DNA of 64,000 nucleotides, from positions 86,411 to 150,410 of the forward strand of contig NW_004190442.2 in the NCBI RefSeq assembly GCF_000224145.3, given 5' to 3'. This document shows positions 12,101 to 24,982 of the stretch, one piece after another. Position numbers and translations under genes: made by a program. The DNA is from Ciona intestinalis (lineage: Eukaryota > Chordata > Ascidiacea > Phlebobranchia > Cionidae). The notes beneath the pieces are model-generated. The model worked only from the letters and a program-made list of their open reading frames with translations, searched no databases and had not been told where the DNA came from. Position 1 is the stretch's first letter; each line of letters starts with the position of its first letter.

Positions 12101-12511
12101 AGACCCGTATTCCTATAATATAAAGAACTTTCCGCGACAAAAAGTAATTAAAGGCAAAATATTACGGCTAAATTGTGGTTGTTAATATTATATTTCAAAC
12201 TATGCGTGATTGCTTCCGAGGCTGGCAGTGTGTATACTATAGCTGCAACAAGCTAATACTACAATTATGACAACGCTCACGAGTCGATTTTCCAAAACTT
12301 TATGTAACCGTAGCCCGCGATTCTAATACAGTTTTGTTATTTGTTAAAAACACGATGACGAAATTTTATTATGCGCTAACGGTATTCATCTTACCCAATA
12401 GTACAATATATAATGCTTACCGTCAGTCAGATTACTTTGCGCATTCCCCCCACTCGGAAAACTGAACACACAGCTTAATATAAGTAAAATAGTCAGTAGT
12501 ACATTTGCCAT
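3163..12511 (-). CDS. itgb: Integrin beta subunit, complete (20 coding exons, 850 aa)
   Basis: Type I membrane receptor subunit that pairs with an integrin alpha to bind matrix or cell ligands. Exons: 12421-12511, 11506-11635, 11039-11190, 10659-10771, 10081-10196, 9637-9793, 9173-9310, 8626-8772, 8204-8293, 7732-7866, 7089-7200, 6828-6907, 6465-6583, 6093-6205, 5319-5512, 4962-5081, 4491-4618, 3993-4117, 3710-3873, 3163-3291; 2553 nt, all junctions in phase. Signal peptide (aa 1-24), PSI domain (exon 2), hybrid domain, beta-I domain with MIDAS DLSLS (D149, S151, S153) and E240 in DEPEGGFDA, four Cys-rich I-EGF modules, beta-tail, one TM helix (about 759-785). The cytoplasmic tail keeps the membrane-proximal Asp (YDKRK for HDRRE) but has NPIH and NPRF in place of the two NPxY motifs. 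Exon 6 may alternatively begin at a nearby CAG. Which paralogue it is cannot be told. Confidence 0.93.
3336..3452. mobile_element. MITE-like element, 5' half only
   Basis: Starts TATAGTACAGTGGGGCAAGA and keeps the TTGGTA..AAACAAAGAA block, but the 3' half is missing where a reverse-oriented 98-bp unit (about 3500-3615) follows. Confidence 0.55.
4185..4385 (-). mobile_element. Composite SINE, reverse orientation (integrin intron 17)
   Basis: From left to right: a 98-bp-unit remnant (TTCTGTTTCATACACCTCGT), then the complement of the SINE body (CCACTGGGTTGGAGCAATTG, AATGGTAGCAGCG). Confidence 0.6.
5155..5295 (-). repeat. Single 98-bp unit, reverse orientation (integrin intron 15)
   Basis: A near-complete unit (TTATCCTCGCATGGCGGGGC ... 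TTCATACACCTCGTGCC) between exons 15 and 16. Confidence 0.65.
5564..6075 (+). mobile_element. Full composite SINE with tRNA-like head and three 98-bp units (integrin intron 14)
   Basis: The clearest full-length copy here. A pol III A-box-like TGGCACAGTTGGTTAGC and B-box-like GGGTTCAAGGC sit 37 bp apart, as in a tRNA-derived SINE, followed by the body (CTATTGTGGGTGTATG ... CCAACCCAGTGGTCACTAAT) and three 98-bp units. The last unit ends about 18 bp from the splice donor of integrin exon 14 (6093). Insertion sense is opposite to the host gene. Confidence 0.8.
6640..6785 (-). mobile_element. SINE head and body, reverse (integrin intron 12)
   Basis: Complement of the body and tRNA-like head (GGCTAACCACTTTGCCACGG) with no 98-bp unit attached. 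Confidence 0.6.
6965..7077 (+). repeat. Single 98-bp unit abutting integrin exon 11
   Basis: The unit ends at GATAAACAAGTTACAT, about 12 bases from the donor side of exon 11 (7089). Confidence 0.65.
7285..7690 (-). repeat. 98-bp unit array, about four copies (integrin intron 10)
   Basis: Reverse-oriented direct repeats, each with TTATCCTCGCATGGCGGGGC, TTATAACACGGGTGTTCTGT and TTACAAGTTACCACGTATGT. The last copy decays and the array ends at ATTCATTCATTTATTCA, the short tail often seen after these units. Confidence 0.75.
7885..8079. mobile_element. MITE-like element (integrin intron 9)
   Basis: Starts AATAGTAGGGGGGGGGAGAT and ends TCTTTCCCAACACTACTTA; full length, 19 bases from the acceptor of exon 10. 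Confidence 0.65.
8512..8600. repeat. Dispersed repeat family D (integrin intron 8)
   Basis: AACAGACAAAAATCAAGTCC, AACCAATTGTT, then TTAATGGCACCGTCAGT. Related copies at 51136-51220 and 60117-60205, all in introns. Confidence 0.5.
9830..9990 (-). repeat. 98-bp unit plus partial unit (integrin intron 5)
   Basis: One reverse unit followed by the start of a second (CGGGGCAATGACAGTCGTTA), then a trace of SINE body. Confidence 0.6.
11690..11885 (+). repeat. Two diverged 98-bp units (integrin intron 1)
   Basis: Both carry GCCATGT(A/G)AGGAT and GTTACAT ends; the second terminates in ATTCATTCAATTT. Confidence 0.55.
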
Positions 12512-13185
12512 TATCAACAAAATAAACACTATTCCTTTAAAAAGTTTTCTTTCCAATTATAATTCTACTTGTAACCTATCTTTACATTTGCACAACTCTG
12601 CGCTGTTTAAACCTGTGTGTGCGGATACACAACCTATATGTTGTTGTTATAACCTGACGTATAAGCGCACTGTATTCCAAACCACCCACAATATTTCCGG
12701 GAAACACGAGACAACGTATGCATGAGTATCAGGTGATCATTATTACTCAACGGTTGCGCTTAAATGAATCAATGAATGTAACTTATTTATCCTCGCATGG
12801 CGGGGCAACTATAGTCGTTATAACACGGGTGTTCTGTTCCATACAATTCGTGCCCGCTTACGAGTTACCACCTGTGTAACAGTGCAAAGTTGGGGAGTAT
12901 TTATTTATTTGTGATTTAACGTACAGCTGACTTAATAATTTGCATATAAAAACACATGCGAGGGACAATATGTATTAAAATATGAAAGTAAACAAACATT
13001 GTTTAGTTTAATATGGCCAGCCTGCTTGACCGGACCGCGTCGTAAACTGGCTTCAGAAATCCCTGGGTGTTTGGGGTAAGGGGTCAAATACCGTCAATCT
13101 GGAGTCCTCGTGACCCCAAGCACACAGAACAGAACCATATTACGCTTTAGTATACTATGATAAAACCGCCGGCTTACATGTAAGA
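12512..13185. other. Spacer between TMEM165 and the integrin start
   Basis: Holds the integrin 5' UTR/promoter and the TMEM165 3' UTR. One reverse 98-bp unit lies at about 12770-12878, preceded by AATGAATGTAAC. A fragment like repeat family E (GGGTGTTTGGGGTAAGGGGT) is at 13065-13140. No exon seen. Confidence 0.5.
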
Positions 13186-15211
13186 TTAATATTTCTCCAA
13201 CGTTATGAGATTTGATATTGATGTCGATAACAGGATGATTCCACCAAGCAGGGTCGCTGTAATGCAATAGTTGTTAAAACAATGTCTCACGTTTCCCCAC
13301 CACGTGAGGATAAATAAGTTACATACGTGGTAACTTATAAGCGGGCACAAGGTGTATGAAACAGAACACCCGTGTTATAGCGACTCGTTTTCTATAGCCA
13401 TGCGAAAAGATACATTCATTTTCTACTCCAGCATACCTGCTTTCGTAGGTAATCGTTTTGTAAGCTCACTAGCACCGTAAACGGCAAGCAAAGTCGAGAT
13501 TAAGTAGCCACACGCGGCGCCAATGAGTAAACTAGCGTTGTCTTTGCAGGTGGACAAAAGAAACGTTGTTACTTGTGAGCGATCGCCCATCTCTGCTACA
13601 CAAGTCAGCATGAAGATCTGGGATTTGTAACACGAGTTTAAACATGTATTGTACAACATATATAAAGACGGGGGAAGATGGGACACCTTTTCAATATACT
13701 TCGTCATCCCATTTAGTAGTAAACGAAGACCATTCAAAGAATTAAAAAACATAGCGTTACGACTCCCATAAACCGCTTTTAATTGTTTAAACACGATCAG
13801 GATATTTGGATATTATGTGTAAAGGTGTCCCATCTCCCCCCACCCTACTATATAAGGCAAAAACGTAAGCGTTTTTCTAATCATGGGCTATAGATTGAAA
13901 CCAGTCAATCATAATATTACCCACAAAGTTACATACATGGTAACTCGTAAGCGGGAACGAGGTGTATGAAACATAACACCCGTGTTATAAAAACTGTCGT
14001 TGCCCCGCCATGCGAGGATAAATAGGTTACATTCATTCAATGCAAATATAAAGCAGATTATACAACCTTCCAAAATGCAGTAACACAAAAGTTCCCATTT
14101 TCGCTTTTTTCGCTTTTAACTTCAATTTCCCCCTAAAATAAAATAATAAGTTAACGTATTGTGTGGTGGGGCAAGAAGGGACATGTTTTCATTCCTTTTT
14201 CTTGTCCCATTTAGCAATAAGTAAAAAGTGCCTCCAGAAATACATCATCTCTAAAAGATCGTTGTTAATTGTTAAAAACATCGTTAGAAAATATGTGAAT
14301 TAGGCGCTTGAATCTTTCTCCATAGACCATAATTAATACACGCATGTGAATATTCACCTGGTCACATTGTTCAGTATCGCAAGCCGTAGTTAACCATGCA
14401 TCTCGTAACAACCCAAAGCCAAATATACCAAGGATAATTTGAACAATGTATTTGATGAAAACCGTTTTCCCGAATCGTGTGAACGTAACAGTTAAATGGG
14501 CGATTACGACTGCGAATGAAAGTTTTATTGTTATTTTCATAGATGTTTTATGAGGCAAAAGGCGCCACAAGTCGAGACTTAATTTTCATTTGTATATTTT
14601 CTCCTTTCGTTATATGTTATTGACCTTGCCGATATGTAGCATATTTAAACACGAACTGCTATATGGGCTCGGTGTTAAAACATATAGTAGGGGAAGATGG
14701 GACACCATTAGCACATAATACCCAGATATCCTGACCATTAAAAAAAAAACATTTAAAAACGGTTTAAGGAGTCGTCAGAAAACGGTTTTATAATTCTTTG
14801 AATGCTCTTTGTTTACTACCAAATGGGACAAGAAAATGGAATTGAAAGGTGTCTCATCTTTCCTCACCCTACTATATCTGAGCACGGTGTGTACGACTGT
14901 CGTTGCCCCACCATACAAAGATAAACAAGTTATATGCGTACATTTAATTCAAATGCAATCTCATGAAAGTTGATACTCGCCACGGGGCAGTTGGAGCTAG
15001 AACTGCTACCAAAACATAAACTATGACGACACAATACATATCACTCGCCTGCTTGTAAGGACATAAATATCAACGCAACAAACGAAGCCAACAACACCGT
15101 TATCTTGCTTTGATATCGCATAGAAGCGGCTGCAGCGATCAGGAAACTTTTGTCTCCTAATTCTGATGTGACTACCAACCCAAACGTAGAGACGAAAACT
15201 TCAAGCGACAT
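13186..15211 (-). CDS. tmem165: TMEM165/GDT1 family membrane transporter (5 exons, 210 aa)
   Basis: Golgi-type cation (Mn/Ca)/proton transporter family (UPF0016), needed for Golgi glycosylation in other eukaryotes. Exons: 15049-15211 (ATG 15211), 14358-14509, 14067-14132, 13437-13617, 13186-13256; 633 nt in frame. The two family signature motifs are present: ELGDKS (aa 17-22) and EMGDRS (aa 136-141), one per inverted half, each within hydrophobic segments. A short acidic/lysine-rich loop (exon 3) joins the halves, as in TMEM165. The first intron uses a GC donor (AG/GCGAGT); this is the only choice that keeps the family alignment and frame. The protein is shorter than human TMEM165 because it lacks the N-terminal signal/leader segment; a 5' exon in or before the 15896-16395 gap is possible. 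Confidence 0.87.
13295..13390 (+). repeat. 98-bp unit in TMEM165 intron 4
   Basis: GAGGATAAATAAGTTACATA then a unit ending in the decayed ACTCGTTTTCTATAGCCATGC. Confidence 0.55.
13661..13854. mobile_element. MITE-like element (TMEM165 intron 3)
   Basis: AAGACGGGGGAAGATGGGAC at one end and CCCCCCACCCTACTATATA at the other; full length. Confidence 0.7.
13925..14042 (+). repeat. 98-bp unit with ATTCATTCAAT tail (TMEM165 intron 3)
   Basis: Single complete unit ending 25 bases before exon 3 of TMEM165. Confidence 0.65.
14161..14300. mobile_element. MITE-like element, 3' end missing (TMEM165 intron 2)
   Basis: Begins GTGGTGGGGCAAGAAGGGAC and reaches the AATTGTTAAAAACATCGTTA block, then stops short of exon 2. 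Confidence 0.5.
14683..14877. mobile_element. MITE-like element (TMEM165 intron 1)
   Basis: ATATAGTAGGGGAAGATGGG to TTTCCTCACCCTACTATAT; full length with good ends. Confidence 0.7.
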
Positions 15212-15477
15212 AACTGACTCAATATGAATTAACTTATACTGTACTGTAGGTTTAGCAGCTTTTATTCGACACTTTCACTTTAGTGGTTTATATCAGTGTA
15301 TAACGACTGTCGTTTTTGTGCTCTTCTTGGTGTATTAATTAATCGGATCTTCGCTATCGTATTCAAAGAGATAATAATAATTATGTTATGAATGTAACTT
15401 CACTTCTACAACACATTCATACACACGTGTTGTATTCCCACGTTTCTAAACTAATAAGCGATTACAAGAGCAAATAA

Positions 15478-15895
15478 ACCGCCGTAGTTGCACAGTTGGT
15501 TAGCGCGCCTGCCTCCAACCCAGAGGTAATGGGTTTAAGGCTCGTCGCTGCTATCATTGTGGCCGTATGTGTCCTTGAGCAAGACACTTAACGGCAATTT
15601 CTCCAACCCAGTGGTCGCTAATGGGTTATTTAAACTATCAGCCATACAGAAATTCAATCACCCACAAAGTTACATACGTGGTAACTTGTAAGCGGGCATG
15701 AGGTGTATGAAACAGAACACCCGTGTTATAACGACTATCGTTGCCCTGCCATGCGAGGATAAATAAGTTACATACGTGGTAACTTGTAAGCGGGCATGAG
15801 TGTATGAAACAGAACACCCGTGTTATAACGACCAAAGTTAGTATAGACCAAGTTAGGAACCGGCGCTCGTGTCCGCCATTACGGAGGCCACAGAG
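15478..15895 (+). mobile_element. Full composite SINE running into the assembly gap
   Basis: Head (TTGCACAGTTGGTTAGCGCG), body, then two 98-bp units. The second unit breaks off into unrelated sequence just before the Ns, so the repeat may have caused the assembly break. Confidence 0.75.
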
Positions 15896-16395
15896 NNNNN
15901 NNNNNNNNNNNNNNNNNNNNNNNNNNNNNNNNNNNNNNNNNNNNNNNNNNNNNNNNNNNNNNNNNNNNNNNNNNNNNNNNNNNNNNNNNNNNNNNNNNNN
16001 NNNNNNNNNNNNNNNNNNNNNNNNNNNNNNNNNNNNNNNNNNNNNNNNNNNNNNNNNNNNNNNNNNNNNNNNNNNNNNNNNNNNNNNNNNNNNNNNNNNN
16101 NNNNNNNNNNNNNNNNNNNNNNNNNNNNNNNNNNNNNNNNNNNNNNNNNNNNNNNNNNNNNNNNNNNNNNNNNNNNNNNNNNNNNNNNNNNNNNNNNNNN
16201 NNNNNNNNNNNNNNNNNNNNNNNNNNNNNNNNNNNNNNNNNNNNNNNNNNNNNNNNNNNNNNNNNNNNNNNNNNNNNNNNNNNNNNNNNNNNNNNNNNNN
16301 NNNNNNNNNNNNNNNNNNNNNNNNNNNNNNNNNNNNNNNNNNNNNNNNNNNNNNNNNNNNNNNNNNNNNNNNNNNNNNNNNNNNNNNNNNNNNNN
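15896..16395. other. Assembly gap (500 N)
   Basis: Exactly 500 N, a common placeholder for a gap of unknown size; missing exons of the FRMPD-like gene could fall here. Confidence 0.95.
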
Positions 16396-17430
16396 AACTT
16401 GAAAAATGATAAAAACATAAATAGTAAATACAAAAATTAAGTAACAACACAATATAATGGCCAAATAAACACATATATATGTATGCTCCTATATTGATTA
16501 AAAATGCTAATTAATGGCTTAATTAGGCAGGTCAAATTTAACCAATAATTTTAATTTCAAAATATCCAGTTAAAAGTATTGTTTCAATAAATGTATTATA
16601 ACAAACCAAACACAAAAGTAATTTTTAAGAAATACATTTGATACCTAGATGTACGTGCCCATTATAGTTGTATATATTATGTTTGTGTGCGGGATGTGTA
16701 CACACTAAGTTTACCAACCATATATTACTGTGGGGTAAGATGGGATACCATTAGCAACTAAATCCCATATTTCCTGATCATATTTTTAACAATTAACAAA
16801 GCTCTTTTAGATTCATGAGGACACAGTTGTGCAAAAATTCTTTGTTTTCTACCAAATTGTTGTCTCATCTTACCCCGCCCTACTATATCTTCTGTATAGC
16901 AAGATGAAACTGAATCCCCTACGCCCCCTAATCTGTACATTCATGTTAATTGTGTTAAAAATCCACACTCATTGTTATTTCCACTACAACGAACAATGTC
17001 TTACCCTGCTTGGCTGTAACACAGTAAGGTCTACTTCATCTGTACTGTACCTGGAATGCAGTGTATTATGTAATTTCTACTACAAGGCATAAGTTAATTA
17101 TACTTACGGGTTCATCTGGTATAAAACGCTATAAAACATTTAAAAAATGGTATACATAAAAAGGGTATGTATATATATAAACATATAATTTAAAAAAAAG
17201 GTATATATATAAAAACATAGAAACTGATATACAAAAAAGTTAACCCTTCGTTTGCATTCTGTAAAACTTTATCAGCGTTTGACGCAACTTTGTTTCAATA
17301 TGCTTAGTAACAGAGACGAGAGAGATAACGTAACATTATTATACAAATTAATTTATGTTACTTAATATTTCATTAACTAATGTATAAAAGAAGAATTTGA
17401 TCACATTCCAAATACCCTGTTGTATTAAAA
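16396..17430. other. AT-rich spacer downstream of the FRMPD-like gene
   Basis: No coding segment recognised on either strand. It contains a MITE-like element at 16723-16888 (ATTACTGTGGGGTAAGATGG to TTACCCCGCCCTACTATAT) and TA-rich low-complexity stretches near 17160-17225. Confidence 0.5.
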
Positions 17431-17433
17431 TTA

Positions 17434-20794
<3,361 letters not shown>

Positions 20795-21227
20795 TTTCAC
20801 TAAAAAACAAACATTTTAAAATGTTGAGTAAATGTAACTTGGTTTATCCTCAACGACAGTCGTTATAACACAGGTGTTCTGTTTCTTACACCTTATACCT
20901 ACTTACAAGTTATTATGTATGCAACCATATCAGTGTTTTTCTGTACATTTATTTAATTAATCAGCATAGCAAGTTCAACAAAATGAAAAGAAGCATATTA
21001 TATTTTATAGTTAAGACAATTAACTTAATACCTGATGCGTTAGGTTCCACAAATTATAAGACTTCAGTTCATTCACATAAAGTTACCATTGTTGGTGGGG
21101 TCTATAATATAAGGAATCATTTCTACATCAGCGATACAATCATTTTTGTAGGTTATTCAGAACTAGTGAAGAATCTTTCGGTGTGTTACAGATTTGGCTG
21201 GTGGAAAGTGTTGGAGGTTGGAGCTTA

Positions 21228-21320
21228 GGGGTTGTTATTATTATTATTAGGGTTTAGGGGTTATTATTATTATTAGGGGTTAGGGGTTATTATTATTAGG
21301 GGTTTATTAGGTTAGGGGTA
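21228..21320. repeat. TTATTATTAGGGGTTAGGGG tract
   Basis: Irregular repeats of ATT and GGGGTTA; the TTAGGG words resemble telomere repeats but are mixed with ATT runs. Confidence 0.7.
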
Positions 21321-22193
21321 TATGAATTAGTGTAATTATGTTAGCAGTAAGATTATTCATTATATAAATTTGCTATCAGTTTTAAATTAATTTTAATTCG
21401 TATTGTTCAACTACTGTGTTCCACAAAAACAACAAACAAAATAAAGAAAAATGCAAATGCATTTGCAGTTATCATATATAGAATAAGATATGCAAGTAAA
21501 ATAACAATTGTTATACATACGCGTATTTATACAAATAGAATACACTCTTAACACGCATACAGAAAACAAATAAACTTATTGTTATTCTATAACATACGTC
21601 GGACGTACATCGGTAAATGCAATAAATATAATTAACTACGACAGATTACTAGTATATAAACATACATACCTTAAAGACGTATCTTCAACTTGACTTATCA
21701 CGAGAAAACACCAGTCATAGTAGTAATGTGTACGCAATGCAATAGCTCGAACAACACGCGAATTTTGCAAATTCCTGGTAACGGCTGGTTTGTTGATAAC
21801 AATTCAAAGCCAATCATCCAAAACGATATTCAACGGAGCGAAACAGCTATCTCTCCAAAGGCAATCCCCTATGATATACAGATAGGCATGATAGAGTCGT
21901 ATAAACACCATGAATTGGCCCTGTGGGGTAAGATGTATACCGTTATTGGGGTAAGATGGGATACTGTTCTCATAACTCCTAATCGTGTTTTGCACAATTA
22001 TCAACGCGCTCTGAATTTGTTAGGTCTAAGACTCGCCGCTGCTACCATTGTGGCCGTATGTGTGCAAGTAACATTCGTGGTAACCTGTAAGCGGGTACGA
22101 TGTGTATGAAACAGAACACCCGTGTGATAACGACTGTCGTTTTTCAGCCACGCTGGGATAAAGTAATTTACATTCATTCATTGAATATTTAAG

Positions 22194-22325
22194 CTATAGT
22201 AAGATGGGGAAAGATGGGACACCTTTAGCACCTAATATCTACATATCCTGATCGTGTTTTAAGCAATTAACAACGGTCTATGGGAGAATGAAAAGGTGTC
22301 CCATCTTTCCCCACCCTACTATATA
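22194..22325. mobile_element. MITE-like element, internally deleted
   Basis: Both ends are good (CTATAGTAAGATGGGGAAAG; TTTCCCCACCCTACTATAT), but about 65 bp of the interior is missing. Confidence 0.65.
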
Positions 22326-23847
22326 GTTTAAACTTTATACACATATGCTTATAGTTGTATAAACCACACTAAAGCTGAAGTTTCATGCCAAAATAACCGT
22401 CTAAACAAAACGTTTTAACCTGGACTATATACAATCAACGCTTAATTTGGTGTTTTTCAATCTAAATATAACGTTTTAAAGGTTGTAGAAATGATTTGTG
22501 TTTGCTGGTTGGAAATATTTGGGCCATTTTTTTAAAACAACGAGGAAAAGAGAATTATTTGGCAAAGGGAGTAGCCTACTTGTTGGTAACGCAGCAATTA
22601 TAAAACAGATTCATGTTTTTTTGATTAAAGTTTATTAAACGATTCACACAACATTACTAAAACGTTAATATTAAAATATCTTTCGCTGTTGATTATCTTT
22701 CTGGAAAATAGGAACAGGATTAAAATACCTTCATAGTTTATGTGGCTGGCGTTGGTGGAAAGCCACTACGGCACGACAAGCCCCCAGCCAATGGTAGTGG
22801 GTTTCTACTCTGGTGAGAAACCCTTTGCTGGATAGACCTTACCCAAAGCAAGGTTAAACTAACCGTCAGACAAAAATAGTAAAGAACACACTAACAAAAA
22901 GACAGAAATAGTACAACGAGTGCAGTGACATACATGTGCCAAACATGCAACAAACACAACAGCTCAATCATACAAAAAGGGGAGGCGATCAAAAAGTAAT
23001 TAACGCGAACATAATCATTGAAACATCTACAAATAAAATATGGTTCACATCCTGAAGGATAATCATCTGCAGTGTACACCATATTGAATGTCCGACCGCA
23101 AGGAGTCGAAGCCAACAACAGCTCCACATGTCCCAAGCAATCAAAAGGTAAGTCGCCATGTTGGTACCGCGATACTCTCGTCGTATCTTCACACAATATA
23201 ATATCGTCCGGATGTTACGCATCGCATCGACCGCTACGAAACTGTATCAGGTTGTTACGAACCGCATTGACAGTGACCTAAACGGAGCGTAGCATCACTC
23301 TGCCGATAGTGACCTAAATATGTAGCGTAGCATCACTTGCGGCGACGCCCACGCAACAACCTGACCGTTAAGTAACTCAATCAAAACTGACGTAACCGCA
23401 CCGAACGCAGGGTCATGACAATGCTCTGACCCACCGTATCGACGTCGTAGCGTAATTGTGACGTGGCCATCGTCCCAATCACGCTACATGACGTTTGTAT
23501 ATTTATTTACAGAGATGGAGAAGTCTATTTTTATTAAATATTTAATAGGAAATTATGTACTTATTATTTACGCGCATATTATACTGCATGTTGATATTAC
23601 TCGAGTATTTGTGTACCAACACAGCGTTCCCACCAAGCGATCAGGACAATACAGAATCGCTGAAGGGTTCGACCTTTGTAGACGAAGTACCCAATAGAGT
23701 GTACAACAACAAAATCTGATCCAGCAAGATAATCGCCATATTTTCATTGCATATATTTCATAGACATGCAAAATGCACTATAGTAGTGACTGACTAAAAA
23801 TAGCTGGCAACATTAGGTCCAGCAGAATAAGAATACAGCAGCGCAGA

Positions 23848-24514
23848 CAAGACACACATACAACACACAACTCATACTTATAATACTCAAACCTCAAACC
23901 GTGTATCCTATATCGGCGTCTTCGTCTTTGTTCTTCGCCTGCAAAACATTAATAGTTGCGTAACAGGCTTATAGGGAATACGGAAAACTAGCGCATAACA
24001 TCCAAATCGTGTTTTAAACAATTAACAACGGTCTATGATAGTCAGGATACAGCTTTATAATTCTTTGAATGTTCTTTGTTTACTACCAAATGAGACGAGA
24101 AAATAGAATGAAAAGGTGTCCCATCTTCCCCACCCTGCTATATCTGATTAATATAGTTCTGTGCGGTAAGGTGACAGCAGTTCACAGCCAAGACACACAT
24201 ACAACACACAACTCATACTTGTAATACTCAAACCTCAAACCGTGTATCCTTTATCGGCGTCTTCGTCTTTGTTCTTCGCCTGCAAAACATTAATAGTTGC
24301 GTAACAGGCTTATAGGGAATACGGAAAACTAGCGCATAACATCCAAATCGTGTTTTAAACAATTAACAATGGTCTATGATAGTCAGGATACAGCTTTATA
24401 ATTCTTTGAATGTTCTTTGTTTACTACCAAATGAGACGAGAAAATAGAATGAAAAGGTGTCCCATCTTCCCCACCCTGCTATACCTGATTAATATAGTTC
24501 TGTGCGGTAAGGTG
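23848..24514. repeat. 341-bp tandem duplication (two near-identical copies)
   Basis: Copy 1 spans 23848-24173 and copy 2 24189-24514, offset 341 bases, with only a few differences (for example CCTATATCGG against CCTTTATCGG, and AACGGTC against AATGGTC). Each copy holds a candidate minus-strand terminal exon with its acceptor and the 3' two-thirds of a MITE. Confidence 0.9.
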
Positions 24515-24982
24515 GGACACTGTTAACATCCAAGTTTTAATATATAAATTGTATGTTAACAACATTTTTCTTCTTCCTTTTCCGTTTTTAGCAATAAACT
24601 AACAAACAATGATAATATACAATACCTTGCGCTTTTCTTCGGCAGCTTTATTCGCTGACTTTTCTGCAAAAATATGATCGTTAAACCACTTGGTAAATAT
24701 TATTACGTCATAAATACCTTCATTCTGCCATAACGCCATGGTCCGCTTGATCCTCTGTGACGTCACATACCATTCTGCAGAAGTCATTAAAGTTAAAACC
24801 TGCCATGTTGACACAAAAGTTTGTGACGAAACAATAAACTTACGAAGTGGGTTCTTCTGTTGGGTCATCACCACTTCGTGACGTCACATCATCGATGTTT
24901 CTAGAAAAGAGCTTATGTACGTAATAATGCCAACTGTGATTTATACTTTACCAATTCTTTGATCTTCTTGTTTCGCGCTCAT
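24228..24982 (-). CDS. Candidate small gene with duplicated last exon (unidentified)
   Basis: I do not recognise the product. Good splice signals define minus-strand pieces: ATG exon 24952-24982 (MSAKQEDQRI), an optional 13-nt exon 24844-24856, an exon ending at 24718, exon 24626-24663, and a terminal exon starting at 24279 (second copy at 23938). Two chains stay open. One, with exon starts at 24856 and 24754, gives a basic protein of about 55 aa. The other skips the 13-nt exon, begins the third exon near 24766, and gives about 56 aa ending ADKGYTV (copy 2) or ADIGYTV (copy 1). The second is Lys/Glu/Ala-rich and keeps the same stop in both duplicate exons, so I prefer it slightly. It may equally be a non-coding transcript. 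Confidence 0.3.

Larger units (their letters stand above)
20795..23840. other. Region without a recognised gene (about 3 kb)
   Basis: Contains, in order: a reverse 98-bp unit (20830-20925), a TTATTAGGGG low-complexity tract, MITE-derived sequence at 21918-22015 with SINE body and one 98-bp unit to 22180, a MITE at 22194-22325, and a more GC-rich stretch at about 23080-23480 with many CpGs and several TGACGT/ACGTCA-like motifs. That stretch could be promoter or 5' UTR of the FRMPD-like gene or of an unseen + strand gene; an 85-bp segment (23061-23145) is bounded by good + strand splice signals (CTGCAG before, AAAAG/GTAAGT after) but shows no familiar protein. Confidence 0.4.

Noticed and set aside
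3163-12511. Integrin beta as a pseudogene because the NPxY motifs are lost
   Set aside because: All 20 exons are open and in phase, and ectodomain, MIDAS and membrane-proximal residues are intact; a decayed gene would show frame breaks.
15638-16474. Long ORFs across runs of N
   Set aside because: The open frame is an artefact of unknown bases (also at 36077, 37546 and 38189).
21228-21320. Interstitial telomere
   Set aside because: TTAGGG-like words are mixed with ATT runs and do not form a regular hexamer array.
21690-22109. 139-codon + strand ORF
   Set aside because: Much of it is MITE and SINE sequence (GGGGTAAGATGGGATACTGT; CTGCTACCATTGTGGCC).
22891-23222. Two overlapping minus-strand ORFs (101 and 77 codons)
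   Set aside because: Both are rich in Cys/Trp/Leu with no family resemblance, and they overlap in different frames; no convincing splice context.
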